From assembly GCA_963824395.1 (NCBI GenBank), contig CAWGPF010000005.1, forward strand, positions 434,001-498,000: a stretch of 64,000 bases of DNA. The letters run 5' to 3'. The DNA comes from 13-2-20CM-66-19 sp963824395. Its GTDB lineage: Bacteria; Pseudomonadota; Gammaproteobacteria; Steroidobacterales; Steroidobacteraceae. Positions within the stretch are counted from its first letter, which is position 1; every line of letters begins with the position of its first letter. Made by a program: the position numbers and the translations under genes. This document shows positions 17,392 through 25,548 of this stretch, one piece after another. The notes beneath the pieces were generated by a model. It saw nothing but the letters and a program-made list of their open reading frames with translations, had not been told where the DNA came from and did no database searches.

Positions 17392-17404
17392 CCTGGAGGG
17401 GTTA

Positions 17405-20137
17405 TCAGAACTTGTAGCCGATCTCCGCGCCGAGGACACGCGGCCGCAGCGGGGTCTGGGCCACGATGAACTGGTCGGTGCTCACGAAGGTGCTGGCGTT
17501 TGAGTTGCCGAGGTTCTGGCCGAAGACGTTGAAGTACCAGGCATCCTTGGCCACCCCGACCGAAGCATCGTAGGTGGTGTACGCCGGGTTCTCGAACCGC
17601 AGGCGCCCGGTGCTGATGGTCCCGGTCCCGATAGTGGGGTTGGAGCCGGCCTGGGTGAAGGAGTGGCCGCTGTGAGTGGCCGCCACCTGCACGTATGGGC
17701 TGTAGCCGGCGATGCTCCATTCGTAGCGGGCCCGCAGGCTGAACTGCAGCGGCGGCGCATTGGCGCTCGGGGAACCGATGGGGCCGAAGGGGTTCACGAC
17801 CGGGGCGCAGCCGGTACCGAAGGAATTGCAGGCCTGGGTAATCGCCTTGCCGTAACCCGGGCTGAGCGGATTGTTGTTGATCAGCGCCGGGGAGTTGGTC
17901 TGCCGGCTCTGGTTCCAGGAGGCGGCGCCCTGCACGGTGAGCTCGCTGGTGACGCGCGCCACGAGCGAGGTCTCGAGGCCCTTGATGACGAAGTCCTGGC
18001 CGTTGGTGTTGAAGAAGATGTTGCCGACCACACCGGGGTCGAAGAACGCCACCTGCACGTTGTCCCAGTCCTCGCGGTAGATGGCGCCATTCCACTGCAG
18101 GCGGTGGTTGAAGAACTCCGTCTTCCAGCCGATCTCGTTGTTGGTCAGCTTGTCCGAGGAGTACGACTTCGGGATGAAGTACTGCGGCGAGGAGGGATCC
18201 GTCGGCGCAACGCCCGGGGTGAAGGCGTGCGGGGAACTGCCGTTCTGGTTGAAGCCGCCGGGCCGGAACCCCTGCGAGAAGGTGTAGTACACCATGGTGT
18301 CCGTGGTCACGTGCCAGGTGAGGTTGGCGCGGCTCTTGAAGCCGGACTCGGTGTCGGAGAGGTTGGCCGCGTTCAGGTTGTAGCTGTAGTAGTAGGGGCT
18401 GTTGGTCGGCGTCTGGGTTACGTGGCAGCCCGTGGGCGGAGTGCCGCCCTCGAAGCAGCCGAAGCTTGAGAGCACGCTGCCGGCGGAGTAGTTGTCGAAG
18501 CGGAAGTGGCGCGTGCCGGCGGTGAGGGTCAGGACCTTCGGGATGATGTCGAAGTCCATGGACGCAAAGAAGGCGGTCTGCTTCGTCTTGCGCTGCGTGT
18601 CCTGGTAGAAGGAGGTGTTGTCCCCCTGGATGCCCGGGTTGACCACGCTCGAGCCCGGGACGGTGCCCACGTTGGCGAAGCAGCCGGTGTTCCCCGGGGT
18701 GTCCTGGGCGCCGTCGGAGGTGCAGGTCGGGACGGTCTTGTAGTTCCAGCCGGTCTGGTCGTAGAGGGTGTTGCTTTCCCAGAAGGCGCCGGCGATCGCG
18801 CGCAGGCGCCAGTCATCGGGCGTGCTCAGGCGGAACTCGTGCTGCTGGTGCACGTTGCGCTCGCTCGAGCGCCAGGTGGCGCTCGGGGAGTAGCACTTGG
18901 AAGTCAGGTTCGGGTGGTAGGCGGTCGGTCCGTAGCACTGGTAGTAGTCCGCGTACACGCCGCGCGAGTAGTTGGTGTAGTCCCCGACCTGCTCAACGTT
19001 ACGCACCAGGTAGCCGCCGGTATAGACGGCCTTGAGCACGCCCAGCTTGCCATTCAGGGTCCAGGCCGTGCTCTCGAAGCGGTCCTTGTCGTAGGAGGGG
19101 TTGAAGAGGGTGACCTCAAGCGGCTGCAGCGGCGCGCCGTCCGAGGCGTTGGGCTGCTGGTAGAACACCCCCTGCGCGTCCATGTCCTGGTAGCTCTGTG
19201 TGATGAGCGCGTTCCAGTCGTCGTTGAACTTGTAGAGCGCCTCGACCCGGATGCCGCTGTAGGTCACCGGGTTGATGGCATTGCCGACGAAGGGCGCGTT
19301 GTTGATGCTCGGGCTGCCCGGGGGCACGCAGTAGAGGGTGGCCGACGGCGCGCCGTTCGGACACTGGCCCGCGCCGTTGACCGGGTAGTTGGCGTAATGA
19401 ATACCGATATCGTTGTTGTTGCGCGTGAAGGTCGCCGGGACGTTATTGATGTAGCCCCCGCGGCGGTCGTTGTAGATGACCGCGCGCACCGCCATGGTGT
19501 CGGCGATCAGGGGCACGTTCAGTACGCCGGTGAGGTTGGAGTTCGGGTCTCCATGCGCCGTCGTGCCGTAGCCTGCCTTGACGTTGGCCTCGGTCACATC
19601 GAGCTTCGGTTCGTTGGTGATGTAGCGGATGACGCCCGCCTCGGCGCCGGCGCCGTACAGGGTGCCCTGCGGGCCCTCCAGCACCTCGATGCGGTTCAGG
19701 TCGGCCGCATAGATGTCGAGGTTGCGGTTCGGCAGCTGGCCGGATTGGTTGTCCAGGTAGATCGCGACGTTGGGGTTCAGGCCGGTGGAGCCGCTGCCCT
19801 GGCTCGGCTGCGAGCCGGCACTCAGGCCGCGCATGAAGACTTCGTTCTGCCCCGGTCCATTGTTGGCGCTGGTCACGTTCGGCAGGTACTTGAGGTAGTC
19901 ATCGAGCGTCGTGACATTCAGCTGCTGCAGCGTCTCGGCGGTGAACGCCTGCATCGAGATGGGGACGTTCTGCATGCTCTCGTTGCGTCGCTGCGCGGTC
20001 ACCGTGATCTCCACGAGTCCTTCGGACGTGGTATCCGCGCTGGTCACCGTGGTGTCGGCCGCCTGTACAACTGCGGAGGCCCCGCACGACACCCCCCCGA
20101 GAATGGCCGCCACCGCACACGAGATCTTCGAATTCAT
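17405..20137 (-). CDS. TonB-dependent outer-membrane receptor
   Basis: About 910 residues. A signal peptide (MNSKISCAVAAILGGVSCGA, cleaved near VVQA-AD) is followed by a plug domain (VTAQRRNESMQNVPISMQAF, then LDDYLKYLPNVTSAN and NRIEVLEGPQGTLYGAGAEAG) and a 22-strand barrel ending in GYKF with the terminal phenylalanine used for outer-membrane assembly. The ATG at 20137 has a strong AAGGGGAG ribosome site; the longer frame starts at 20203. The plug sequence groups with the broad IroN/FyuA-like receptors used for many ligands in Nevskiales and Sphingomonadales. The substrate is unknown; its position beside the GbdR-like regulator invites the idea of a quaternary amine or its ester, which is only inference. 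Confidence 0.9.
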   Translation of the reverse strand: MNSKISCAVAAILGGVSCGASAVVQAADTTVTSADTTSEGLVEITVTAQRRNESMQNVPISMQAFTAETLQQLNVTTLDDYLKYLPNVTSANNGPGQNEVFMRGLSAGSQPSQGSGSTGLNPNVAIYLDNQSGQLPNRNLDIYAADLNRIEVLEGPQGTLYGAGAEAGVIRYITNEPKLDVTEANVKAGYGTTAHGDPNSNLTGVLNVPLIADTMAVRAVIYNDRRGGYINNVPATFTRNNNDIGIHYANYPVNGAGQCPNGAPSATLYCVPPGSPSINNAPFVGNAINPVTYSGIRVEALYKFNDDWNALITQSYQDMDAQGVFYQQPNASDGAPLQPLEVTLFNPSYDKDRFESTAWTLNGKLGVLKAVYTGGYLVRNVEQVGDYTNYSRGVYADYYQCYGPTAYHPNLTSKCYSPSATWRSSERNVHQQHEFRLSTPDDWRLRAIAGAFWESNTLYDQTGWNYKTVPTCTSDGAQDTPGNTGCFANVGTVPGSSVVNPGIQGDNTSFYQDTQRKTKQTAFFASMDFDIIPKVLTLTAGTRHFRFDNYSAGSVLSSFGCFEGGTPPTGCHVTQTPTNSPYYYSYNLNAANLSDTESGFKSRANLTWHVTTDTMVYYTFSQGFRPGGFNQNGSSPHAFTPGVAPTDPSSPQYFIPKSYSSDKLTNNEIGWKTEFFNHRLQWNGAIYREDWDNVQVAFFDPGVVGNIFFNTNGQDFVIKGLETSLVARVTSELTVQGAASWNQSRQTNSPALINNNPLSPGYGKAITQACNSFGTGCAPVVNPFGPIGSPSANAPPLQFSLRARYEWSIAGYSPYVQVAATHSGHSFTQAGSNPTIGTGTISTGRLRFENPAYTTYDASVGVAKDAWYFNVFGQNLGNSNASTFVSTDQFIVAQTPLRPRVLGAEIGYKF

Positions 20138-20276
20138 TGCTGCTCCCCTTGAAGAAACCTTATTTGGCGCGACGGGCTGCCTGCCCGGCGCTCTAGAAAT
20201 CAACGGTGCGCCCCGTGCTGCTCGCCGCGCACGCGCCGCAGGTGCCGCCGCGACACCGCGCGCGAGTCGCAGAGGA

Positions 20277-21329
20277 TCACTCGAAAACCCGCGCCCGTGC
20301 GGCGTCCCCGTGCGGCGCGCGGTGCGGCTGCAGGCGGCGCGTCGAGGGTGACAGCCCGTAGGCGTCCTTGAACTGGCGCGAAAAATGCGCGCAGTCGGCG
20401 AAGCCGGCCTCGTTGGCGATGTCGGTCACCGAGCGGTCGGTGTTCTCGATCAGCCAGTTGGCGTAGCGCATGCGCAGCTGACGGTAGAGCGACGCGGGGC
20501 CCATGCCGACGTGCTGGCGGCACAGGCGCTCGAGCTGGCGGGCCGAAAGGCCCAGTTCCGCGGCGACGGCGGCGACCGCGATCGGGCGCGCCAGGTTCTG
20601 CTCCATGAGCAAAAGCGCCCGGCGCACCCGCGGCTCGGCGACCGTCTCAGAAAGGGGCGGGTGCGGCTGCGCGTCGCTTCCTGAGCGCTGCCGGTCAAAC
20701 AGCAACACCTGGCTGGCCTTCTGCGCGACCGCACGCCCCAAGTGCTGTTCGATGAGGTAGGTCGCCAGGGCTGCGGCCCCGGCGCCGCCGGCGCAGGTGA
20801 TGCGTGGGCCGTCGGCGAGGAACAGCCGGTCGGCCACGACCTCCTGGTTGGGGAAGGCCTCGAGAAAATCCTGGTAGTGATACCAGCTGACGCAGGAGCG
20901 GCGGCCCTTCATCAGCCCGCTGCGGCACAGGATGAAACTGCCCGTGCAGATCCCGATCAGGGGCACGCTCGTCGCACCGACCTCGCGCAGGTAGCGCGCG
21001 GTGGGTTCATCGATCTGCGGGCCCGCGTGCAGGATGCCCCCGATCACCACCACGTAGTCGAGCTGCTCAGGGGGCAGCAGGGGACTGGTCGGCTGAATGA
21101 GCACACCGCAGCTGGCCGAAACGGCTTCCGGGCGGGCCGACATGATCGACCACTGCACGTTCAGCGGGCGGCTGCGGTCGCCTTCGTCGGCGGCGAGGCG
21201 CAGGTGATCGATGAAGACCGCGAACGCCGACAGCGTGAACTGATGGGCGAGCACGACGCCAACCTGCAGCGGTGGGCGTGCACTGCGCTCGGCTGCAGCT
21301 TGTCTTATGGCTGGACCTGAGTGAGGCAT
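20277..21329 (-). CDS. GbdR/GlxA-type AraC transcriptional activator
   Basis: About 350 residues. The N-terminal half is a class I glutamine-amidotransferase-like (DJ-1/PfpI) domain (VGVVLAHQFTLSAFAVFIDHLRLA; PLIGICTGSFILCRSGLM with the nucleophile-elbow cysteine). The C-terminal part has two AraC helix-turn-helix motifs (IAVAAVAAELGLSARQLERL and VTDIANEAGFADCAHFSRQFKDAYGLSP). This architecture and the text VSWYHYQDFLEAFPNQEVVADRLF fit GbdR/CdhR-like regulators, which activate glycine betaine, dimethylglycine and carnitine catabolism. The gene context supports GbdR. I chose ATG 21329; a TTG five codons earlier is possible. An ATTGA-N8-TCAAT site overlaps the start codon. Confidence 0.85.
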   Translation of the reverse strand: MPHSGPAIRQAAAERSARPPLQVGVVLAHQFTLSAFAVFIDHLRLAADEGDRSRPLNVQWSIMSARPEAVSASCGVLIQPTSPLLPPEQLDYVVVIGGILHAGPQIDEPTARYLREVGATSVPLIGICTGSFILCRSGLMKGRRSCVSWYHYQDFLEAFPNQEVVADRLFLADGPRITCAGGAGAAALATYLIEQHLGRAVAQKASQVLLFDRQRSGSDAQPHPPLSETVAEPRVRRALLLMEQNLARPIAVAAVAAELGLSARQLERLCRQHVGMGPASLYRQLRMRYANWLIENTDRSVTDIANEAGFADCAHFSRQFKDAYGLSPSTRRLQPHRAPHGDAARARVFE

Positions 21330-21345
21330 TGAACGCGCACTCAAT
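21328..21345. promoter_or_regulatory. ATTGA-N8-TCAAT operator-like site at the gbdR-like start
   Basis: The two five-base arms are perfect; 14 of 18 positions are palindromic. It covers the ATG and lies next to TACAAT (minus strand, 21352-21347), a plausible -10 box, so a bound repressor would block transcription start. BetI is the obvious candidate. Confidence 0.45.
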
Positions 21346-21591
21346 TATTGTAGTGATCCCCTCCCTCCCTATATTCCATTAACGCTCTCAGGGACGCAAG
21401 ACACAATTGCACGGCCGTATAACTGCAGTAATAACAAGCGAATATGCGGAAATCCCTGCGACGAATGAACGGGAACATGCGATTGAACGCTCATTCAGAC
21501 GAGGCGGTGGGAGCCGCGCGCCGGTGAGGGGCGCGGGCGCAGGCGCGCGGCCCCGGACCTGCGGGGATCGGGCCGTCGGATTTAAGGAAAC
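21346..21591. other. Gene-free AT-richer region with regulatory sites
   Basis: About 245 bases with no convincing gene, distinctly richer in A/T than its neighbours. It holds the likely promoter of the GbdR-like gene on the minus strand and a second operator-like site at 21482-21499. Confidence 0.4.
21482..21499. promoter_or_regulatory. Second ATTGA-N8-TCA operator-like site
   Basis: ATTGA, eight bases, TCAGA: the left arm and the inner TGAA/TTCA symmetry match the site at 21328-21345, the right arm is imperfect. It lies about 150 bases upstream of the GbdR-like start. Confidence 0.3.
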
Positions 21592-22122
21592 TCAGCGCAG
21601 GACCGCGAGACGCGCAAGATTGCTCTGCACGGTCGGGTCGTGACAGCCACTGCGGGCGTACCAGTGCCGGGCGGCGCGGATCAGGGCGAGTCCGGTCTGG
21701 GCCGATTGCGCCTCATGCGGATCGAGCGTGTCATCGGCGCTCGCCCGGTAGCCGCGCGGCGGTGTGCGCACGTGCCGTCGTAGCTGGAGCCGGCGCAGCG
21801 CCAGCGCCGGTACCGCCGGCGCTTCGCTCTGCTGCGCAGTCTGCGCCTCCACGGCAGCGGCAGGGGCGGGGGTGCTCCCAGCGTCTGCCGCGTCGCTGCG
21901 CGGCAGCCACTGCGCGCACCAGGTTCCGATGTCCTCACCAGAGCAGCGCAGCTGTGGATTGCTGAGGGCCACCGCAATGCGGGGCAGGTCACAGGCCTCG
22001 CGCAGGGCGGCGTCCCAGCGCTGCTCATCGAGCAGCTGCTCGATGTCGGTCAGGTAGCTGGCGAGCATCCGCGAGCTCGAGGGGGTGGTGGGGCCGCCGG
22101 CTGCGGCCTGCGAGGACTGCAT
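21592..22122 (-). CDS. Hypothetical protein
   Basis: A 176-residue protein that I do not recognise. The N-terminal ~65 residues look folded and helical (MLASYLTDIEQLLDEQRWDA, then LREACDLPRIAVALSNPQLR), followed by an Ala/Pro/Gln-rich linker and a basic stretch (LALRRLQLRRHVRTPPRGYR). No signal peptide or membrane segment is seen. A clear GGAG ribosome site precedes the ATG. It starts 23 bases after the Lys/Ala-rich gene ends, so the two probably form an operon. Confidence 0.6.
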   Translation of the reverse strand: MQSSQAAAGGPTTPSSSRMLASYLTDIEQLLDEQRWDAALREACDLPRIAVALSNPQLRCSGEDIGTWCAQWLPRSDAADAGSTPAPAAAVEAQTAQQSEAPAVPALALRRLQLRRHVRTPPRGYRASADDTLDPHEAQSAQTGLALIRAARHWYARSGCHDPTVQSNLARLAVLR

Positions 22123-22145
22123 GGTGCTCTCCTTACCGTGAAGAG

Positions 22146-22775
22146 TCAGGCGGCCTGCTCAGTCGGTGCCGGTGTCTCGCTGCCGGGCGTCGCAGCGGTC
22201 ACGTCCGGGCCCGAAACGGAACCGGTCTGAGGCGCAGGCGGGGATGCTGCGGGGCGGACAGGGCGCGTTCGCCGTGCCGGTCGCGCCGCGGGAGCCTTGG
22301 GTGCCGGCTGGGGTGCTGCGCGCACGCGCGGCGCGCGACGGGTCGGGAGTGCGCGTTTCACGGCTACTTTTTTCTTCGCCGCGGCTTTCCTGGCGACGCT
22401 GCGCGGCACCGATCGCGCGGCGGCCGTCTTAGGCCTGCGGGCTACCCGCCGCACAGCCTTTTTCACCGTCTTCTTGGCAACCTTCTTGCTGGCGAGGACC
22501 TTGCGAACGGACGCTTTGGCAGCCGCGGATTTGCGCGACTTGCGCCGCGGCGCAGCGGCCTTCTGCTTGCGCCGCGCCCGCTTAAACGCCTTGCGCGTGA
22601 CGACCGCATGCTTGCGTGCGCGTCGCGCCTCGCGTTTGGCCTCTTTCAGGCGCTTGCGCGCCCGCTTGAGTTCCTCTTTGGCGATGCGCACCCGCTGCTT
22701 GGCGACGTCCGCCTGCAGCCGCGCCCGCTCGAAGGGCTCTCCCGGCGCATTTTGTTCGCTGCCTGTCTTTTTCAT
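22146..22775 (-). CDS. Lys/Ala/Arg-rich histone H1-like protein
   Basis: About 209 residues, extremely basic. Residues ~15-75 form a likely coiled coil (ADVAKQRVRIAKEELKRARK and repeats of KR-A-R-x-x-KEAKRE). The rest is low-complexity KKVAKK-, KKAVRR- and AAKKK-type repeats like the C-terminal tails of AlgP, HctB and eukaryotic H1, ending in an Ala/Pro-rich stretch. It likely binds DNA or RNA non-specifically and may compact the nucleoid. I placed the start at MKKTGSEQ (22775); GTG 22811 is an alternative. Its upstream region carries DnaA-box-like sites. Confidence 0.7.
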   Translation of the reverse strand: MKKTGSEQNAPGEPFERARLQADVAKQRVRIAKEELKRARKRLKEAKREARRARKHAVVTRKAFKRARRKQKAAAPRRKSRKSAAAKASVRKVLASKKVAKKTVKKAVRRVARRPKTAAARSVPRSVARKAAAKKKVAVKRALPTRRAPRVRAAPQPAPKAPAARPARRTRPVRPAASPPAPQTGSVSGPDVTAATPGSETPAPTEQAA

Positions 22776-22843
22776 CTGCGGCTCTGCGAAGCGAAAGAGC
22801 CCCAGTCTCACACAAGCGAATCGACGTTACCACCCTGCGAAAG

Positions 22844-22878
22844 TTATCCACAGAATTTGTGCATAACTATGTGGACAG
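22844..22878. promoter_or_regulatory. Cluster of DnaA-box-like sequences
   Basis: TTATCCACA (22844-22852, plus) and TTATGCACA (22858-22866, minus) both match the DnaA box TTATNCACA exactly. CTGTCCACA (22870-22878, minus) matches at seven of nine positions. They lie in an AT-rich pocket 70-100 bases upstream of the histone-like start. Confidence 0.5.
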
Positions 22879-22927
22879 AACCGAAGCGGAGACGCAAAGC
22901 CCGAGCCATAGCAAGAACTTGCGTTAC

Positions 22928-22960
22928 GGTGCGCGCCTTTTCGCCAACTGGCGGCGCACC
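22928..22960. terminator. Hairpin downstream of the diguanylate cyclase
   Basis: GGTGCGC and GCGCACC form an outer seven-base stem, with an inner CGCC/GGCG stem. It lies 16-48 bases past the minus-strand stop of the GGDEF gene. There is no T-tract, so a Rho-independent role is uncertain. Confidence 0.35.
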
Positions 22961-22975
22961 AGCCGGCGCTGCCCT

Positions 22976-24010
22976 TCAGGTCGGGCCGCCGAACATCGTC
23001 GCGGTGACGCGGTTGCGACCGCCGTGCTTGCTGCGGTAGAGCGCGGCATCGGCGATCTTCAGCACGCGCTGGGCGAGCTGGCGCTCGCCGGCCGGCACCC
23101 GATCGAGCCCACACAGCCCGAAGCTCGCAGTGACCTCGACGCTCTTGCGGTCGTAGGTAAAGGGTGTGCTCGCGATGGCGACGCGCAACTTGCGTGCCAC
23201 CTCCAGCGCATGCTCGTAGGTGGTCTCCGGCAGGACGACGGCAAACTCCTCGCCGCCGATGCGCGCCACCCAATCGATGCCGCGTCGCAGATTCTGCTGC
23301 AGGCGCGAACCGAACTGGCGCAGCACCTGGTCGCCGCCGGCGTGGCCGAGGGTGTCGTTGAGATTCTTGAAGAAGTCGATATCGCACAGCACGAGCGACA
23401 GGCCCCGGCCGTAGCGCGCGGCGCGCTCCATTTCGCGCGGGAAGTGCTTGCTGAAGAAGCGCCGGCTGGCGACGCGCGTCAGGTCATCGGTGGCGGACAG
23501 CTTGCGGTTCTCGGCGAGCGTGATGCGCAGCACCGCCTCGAGTTCGGCGATGCGGCGCGCGGCGGCGATGCGGGCATCCAGTTCGCGCTCCGAGGCGCGG
23601 CGGCCGACGCAGTCATCGGCGCCCGCGGCGAGGCCCGCCTCGCGCTCCGCGCTGTCATCGAGGTCAGCGATGTACAGGATCACGGGCGCGCGCTCGCCGC
23701 GGCGCGGGCGCAGGCGGCGCACCAGGTCCAAAGAGTCGGTGATCACGACCGGGCGGAATTCGTCGGCGAAGCGCCGCAGCGCCTCGTTCTCATCAGCCAC
23801 CGACACGAAATCCAGCATGTCTCCGAGGATGCGTCTCTCGATCTGCTGTCGCACCACCGGCTCGGTGATGGCGAGCAGGGCCTTCGGCGGCGGCACCACG
23901 CGCAGCATCACGGCAATGCTCGCAGTGGTCTCTTCCGTATTGGTCGGGGGCCGCTCCGCGCGGCGCTCGAGAATGCGCTGGATGACCGTAGTTTGCCCGC
24001 CCGACGCCAC
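22976..24010 (-). CDS. Diguanylate cyclase with N-terminal receiver-like domain
   Basis: About 344 residues. The N-terminal part (VVITDSLDLVRRLRPRRGER, VILYIADLDDSAEREAGLAAGADD) looks like a divergent response-regulator receiver. The C-terminal ~165 residues are a GGDEF domain with ATDDLTRVASRRFF, the metal-binding DIDFFKNLND and an intact GGEEF active site, preceded by RGID, which matches the RxxD inhibitory site five residues ahead. It should therefore make cyclic di-GMP with product inhibition. The frame stays open to 24151, but GTG 24010 has a GGGAGGG ribosome site at good distance and avoids overlapping the divergent gene. Confidence 0.88.
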   Translation of the reverse strand: MASGGQTTVIQRILERRAERPPTNTEETTASIAVMLRVVPPPKALLAITEPVVRQQIERRILGDMLDFVSVADENEALRRFADEFRPVVITDSLDLVRRLRPRRGERAPVILYIADLDDSAEREAGLAAGADDCVGRRASERELDARIAAARRIAELEAVLRITLAENRKLSATDDLTRVASRRFFSKHFPREMERAARYGRGLSLVLCDIDFFKNLNDTLGHAGGDQVLRQFGSRLQQNLRRGIDWVARIGGEEFAVVLPETTYEHALEVARKLRVAIASTPFTYDRKSVEVTASFGLCGLDRVPAGERQLAQRVLKIADAALYRSKHGGRNRVTATMFGGPT

Positions 24011-24159
24011 CGAACCCTCCCGACAGCGCAGCTGTCCGCAGTGCGCAGAGTACCCCACCATACGGGGCAAATGCAGTCCGGGCCGCCCGGAGCGTGACTT
24101 GCGACAATCTCTCGCCCAGCGCCCGCGTGCGGCGGTAAAGGCACGTATCATTGTGTGCT

Positions 24160-24717
24160 ATGGAAGCACCTGCCATCACACGTTATCGGCGGCCTTTTTT
24201 TGCGCCCCTGTGGGTGAGCCTGCTGGCGGCAGCCTTCGTGATCGGCGCGCTCGGCTTCGCGGTCTATCGCAGCGCCGGCACGACGGTCGTCTTGCTGATG
24301 CGGCCCGCGGCCAAGGATCCGGGCACCATTGCCGATCCACCCCTGTCGCCTGAGGGCGAGGAGCGGGCACAGCGCCTGGCGCACCTGTTCGGCGATGGGG
24401 TAGCGGCAACCGGCCTGGATGCGATCTACGTCACGGAGGATCGGCGCGCGCAGCAGAGCGCGGCGCCGCTTGCGCAGCGGCTGCACCGGGTGCCGGTGAT
24501 CTTCGGCGCCGCCGGGGTCCGGGCCACGGCCGCGCGGCTGCTGCACGACCATACCGGGCAAGCCGTGCTGGTGATCGCAGGTGGCGGCAGCTTTGCGCAG
24601 ATGCTGCGCGCGCTCGGTGGGGAGGAGCTGCCGGCCGTCCAGGATGACGCAGACGTCATCTATGTCGTCAGCCTGCCGCGCTTCGGCCGTGCACGGCTGG
24701 TACGCCTGAGGCTCTAG
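24160..24717 (+). CDS. Membrane-anchored histidine-phosphatase-like protein lacking catalytic histidines
   Basis: About 185 residues. One membrane segment (LWVSLLAAAFVIGALGFAVY, residues ~12-31) precedes a phosphoglycerate-mutase-like domain. The domain keeps the family frame: DPPLSPEGEERAQRLAHLF, DAIYVTEDRRAQQSAAPLA. But the catalytic RHG/RHA site reads LLMRPAAKDPG and the second histidine region (usually VGHSN) reads VIAGGGSFAQM, so both catalytic histidines are replaced. It is probably an inactive, scaffold or sensor homologue. The ATG at 24160 is preferred over a TTG three codons upstream. It is divergent from the diguanylate cyclase and ends five bases before the peroxiredoxin stop on the other strand. 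Confidence 0.75.
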   Translation: MEAPAITRYRRPFFAPLWVSLLAAAFVIGALGFAVYRSAGTTVVLLMRPAAKDPGTIADPPLSPEGEERAQRLAHLFGDGVAATGLDAIYVTEDRRAQQSAAPLAQRLHRVPVIFGAAGVRATAARLLHDHTGQAVLVIAGGGSFAQMLRALGGEELPAVQDDADVIYVVSLPRFGRARLVRLRL

Positions 24718-24722
24718 GCGCG

Positions 24723-25208
24723 TCAGCCGGTGTTCGGGGTCTCGCGCCGCGTGCTGCCGGCGCTGAGCGCGGCCGCGCGGCGGATGAACTCCGTGTGCTC
24801 TCCGATGCGAAAATCGGCCAGCACGGCGGAGCGGATGTAGCGTGCCTGGTCGATGAGGTAAGTCGCACGCCGCACCCCGAAACCGAGTGGGCCGAGCACG
24901 TCGTACATGCGGATGACGGACTTGTCGGTGTCCGCCAGCAGCGTGAAGGGCAGGTGGTACTTCTCGCGGAACTTGCGGTGCGTCTCGGGGGATTGGGGGC
25001 TCACGCCCGCCACGTCCAGCCCAGACTCCAGAAGCTCGGTATGCAGGTCACGGATGTTGCAGGCTTCGCGAGTACATCCGGGCGTGAAATCCGCCGGATA
25101 GAAATAGAGGATCAGCGGTCCGTGCCGCAGCAGCGTACTGAGCGAGACACTCTGGTCGTTTTGATCCGGCAGCGTGAATTCCGGCGCGCGGCCCCCAATG
25201 GGCAGCAT
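24723..25208 (-). CDS. Thioredoxin-dependent peroxiredoxin (PrxQ/BCP type)
   Basis: A 161-residue AhpC/TSA-fold protein. The active site FTPGCTREACNIRD contains the peroxidatic cysteine and a second cysteine five residues on, the intramolecular resolving pattern of alpha-type PrxQ. The start MLPIGGRAPEFTLPDQ at 25208 has a GGAG site eight bases upstream. It reduces peroxides using thioredoxin in the cytoplasm. Sarcosine oxidase makes hydrogen peroxide, but the genes are far apart and no link is implied. Confidence 0.9.
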   Translation of the reverse strand: MLPIGGRAPEFTLPDQNDQSVSLSTLLRHGPLILYFYPADFTPGCTREACNIRDLHTELLESGLDVAGVSPQSPETHRKFREKYHLPFTLLADTDKSVIRMYDVLGPLGFGVRRATYLIDQARYIRSAVLADFRIGEHTEFIRRAAALSAGSTRRETPNTG

Positions 25209-25334
25209 GGCGTCATCTCCGTTCTGCAGCGTTAGACAAGCCCCCGACGCGATCATAGCCGTATCGCGCCAGCACGGTTAAAACTTCATTGGACCTCCCG
25301 GACCGCGATGCTAGAATCGCGCGCCTTGCAAAAT

Positions 25335-25410
<76 letters not shown>

Positions 25411-25548
25411 TTAAATCAACGACTTACATCGTCCGTTGTGCCGCGCCCCGTGACATGGGGTATTCAGCGGCGGGCTGTTGCGAGGCACTCTCAGCCCGCC
25501 AACCGACAGATCCCCTGATCAATCCGCTGTGACGACGAGGCCTGTTCT

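Noticed and set aside
18506..20152. 548-codon plus-strand frame
   Set aside because: Antisense to the TonB receptor; Val/Gly/Arg-rich with no domain, while the opposite strand is clearly coding.
22844..22878. Chromosomal replication origin
   Set aside because: DnaA boxes are present, but there is no dnaA, dnaN, gidA or parA nearby and the AT-rich stretch is very short.
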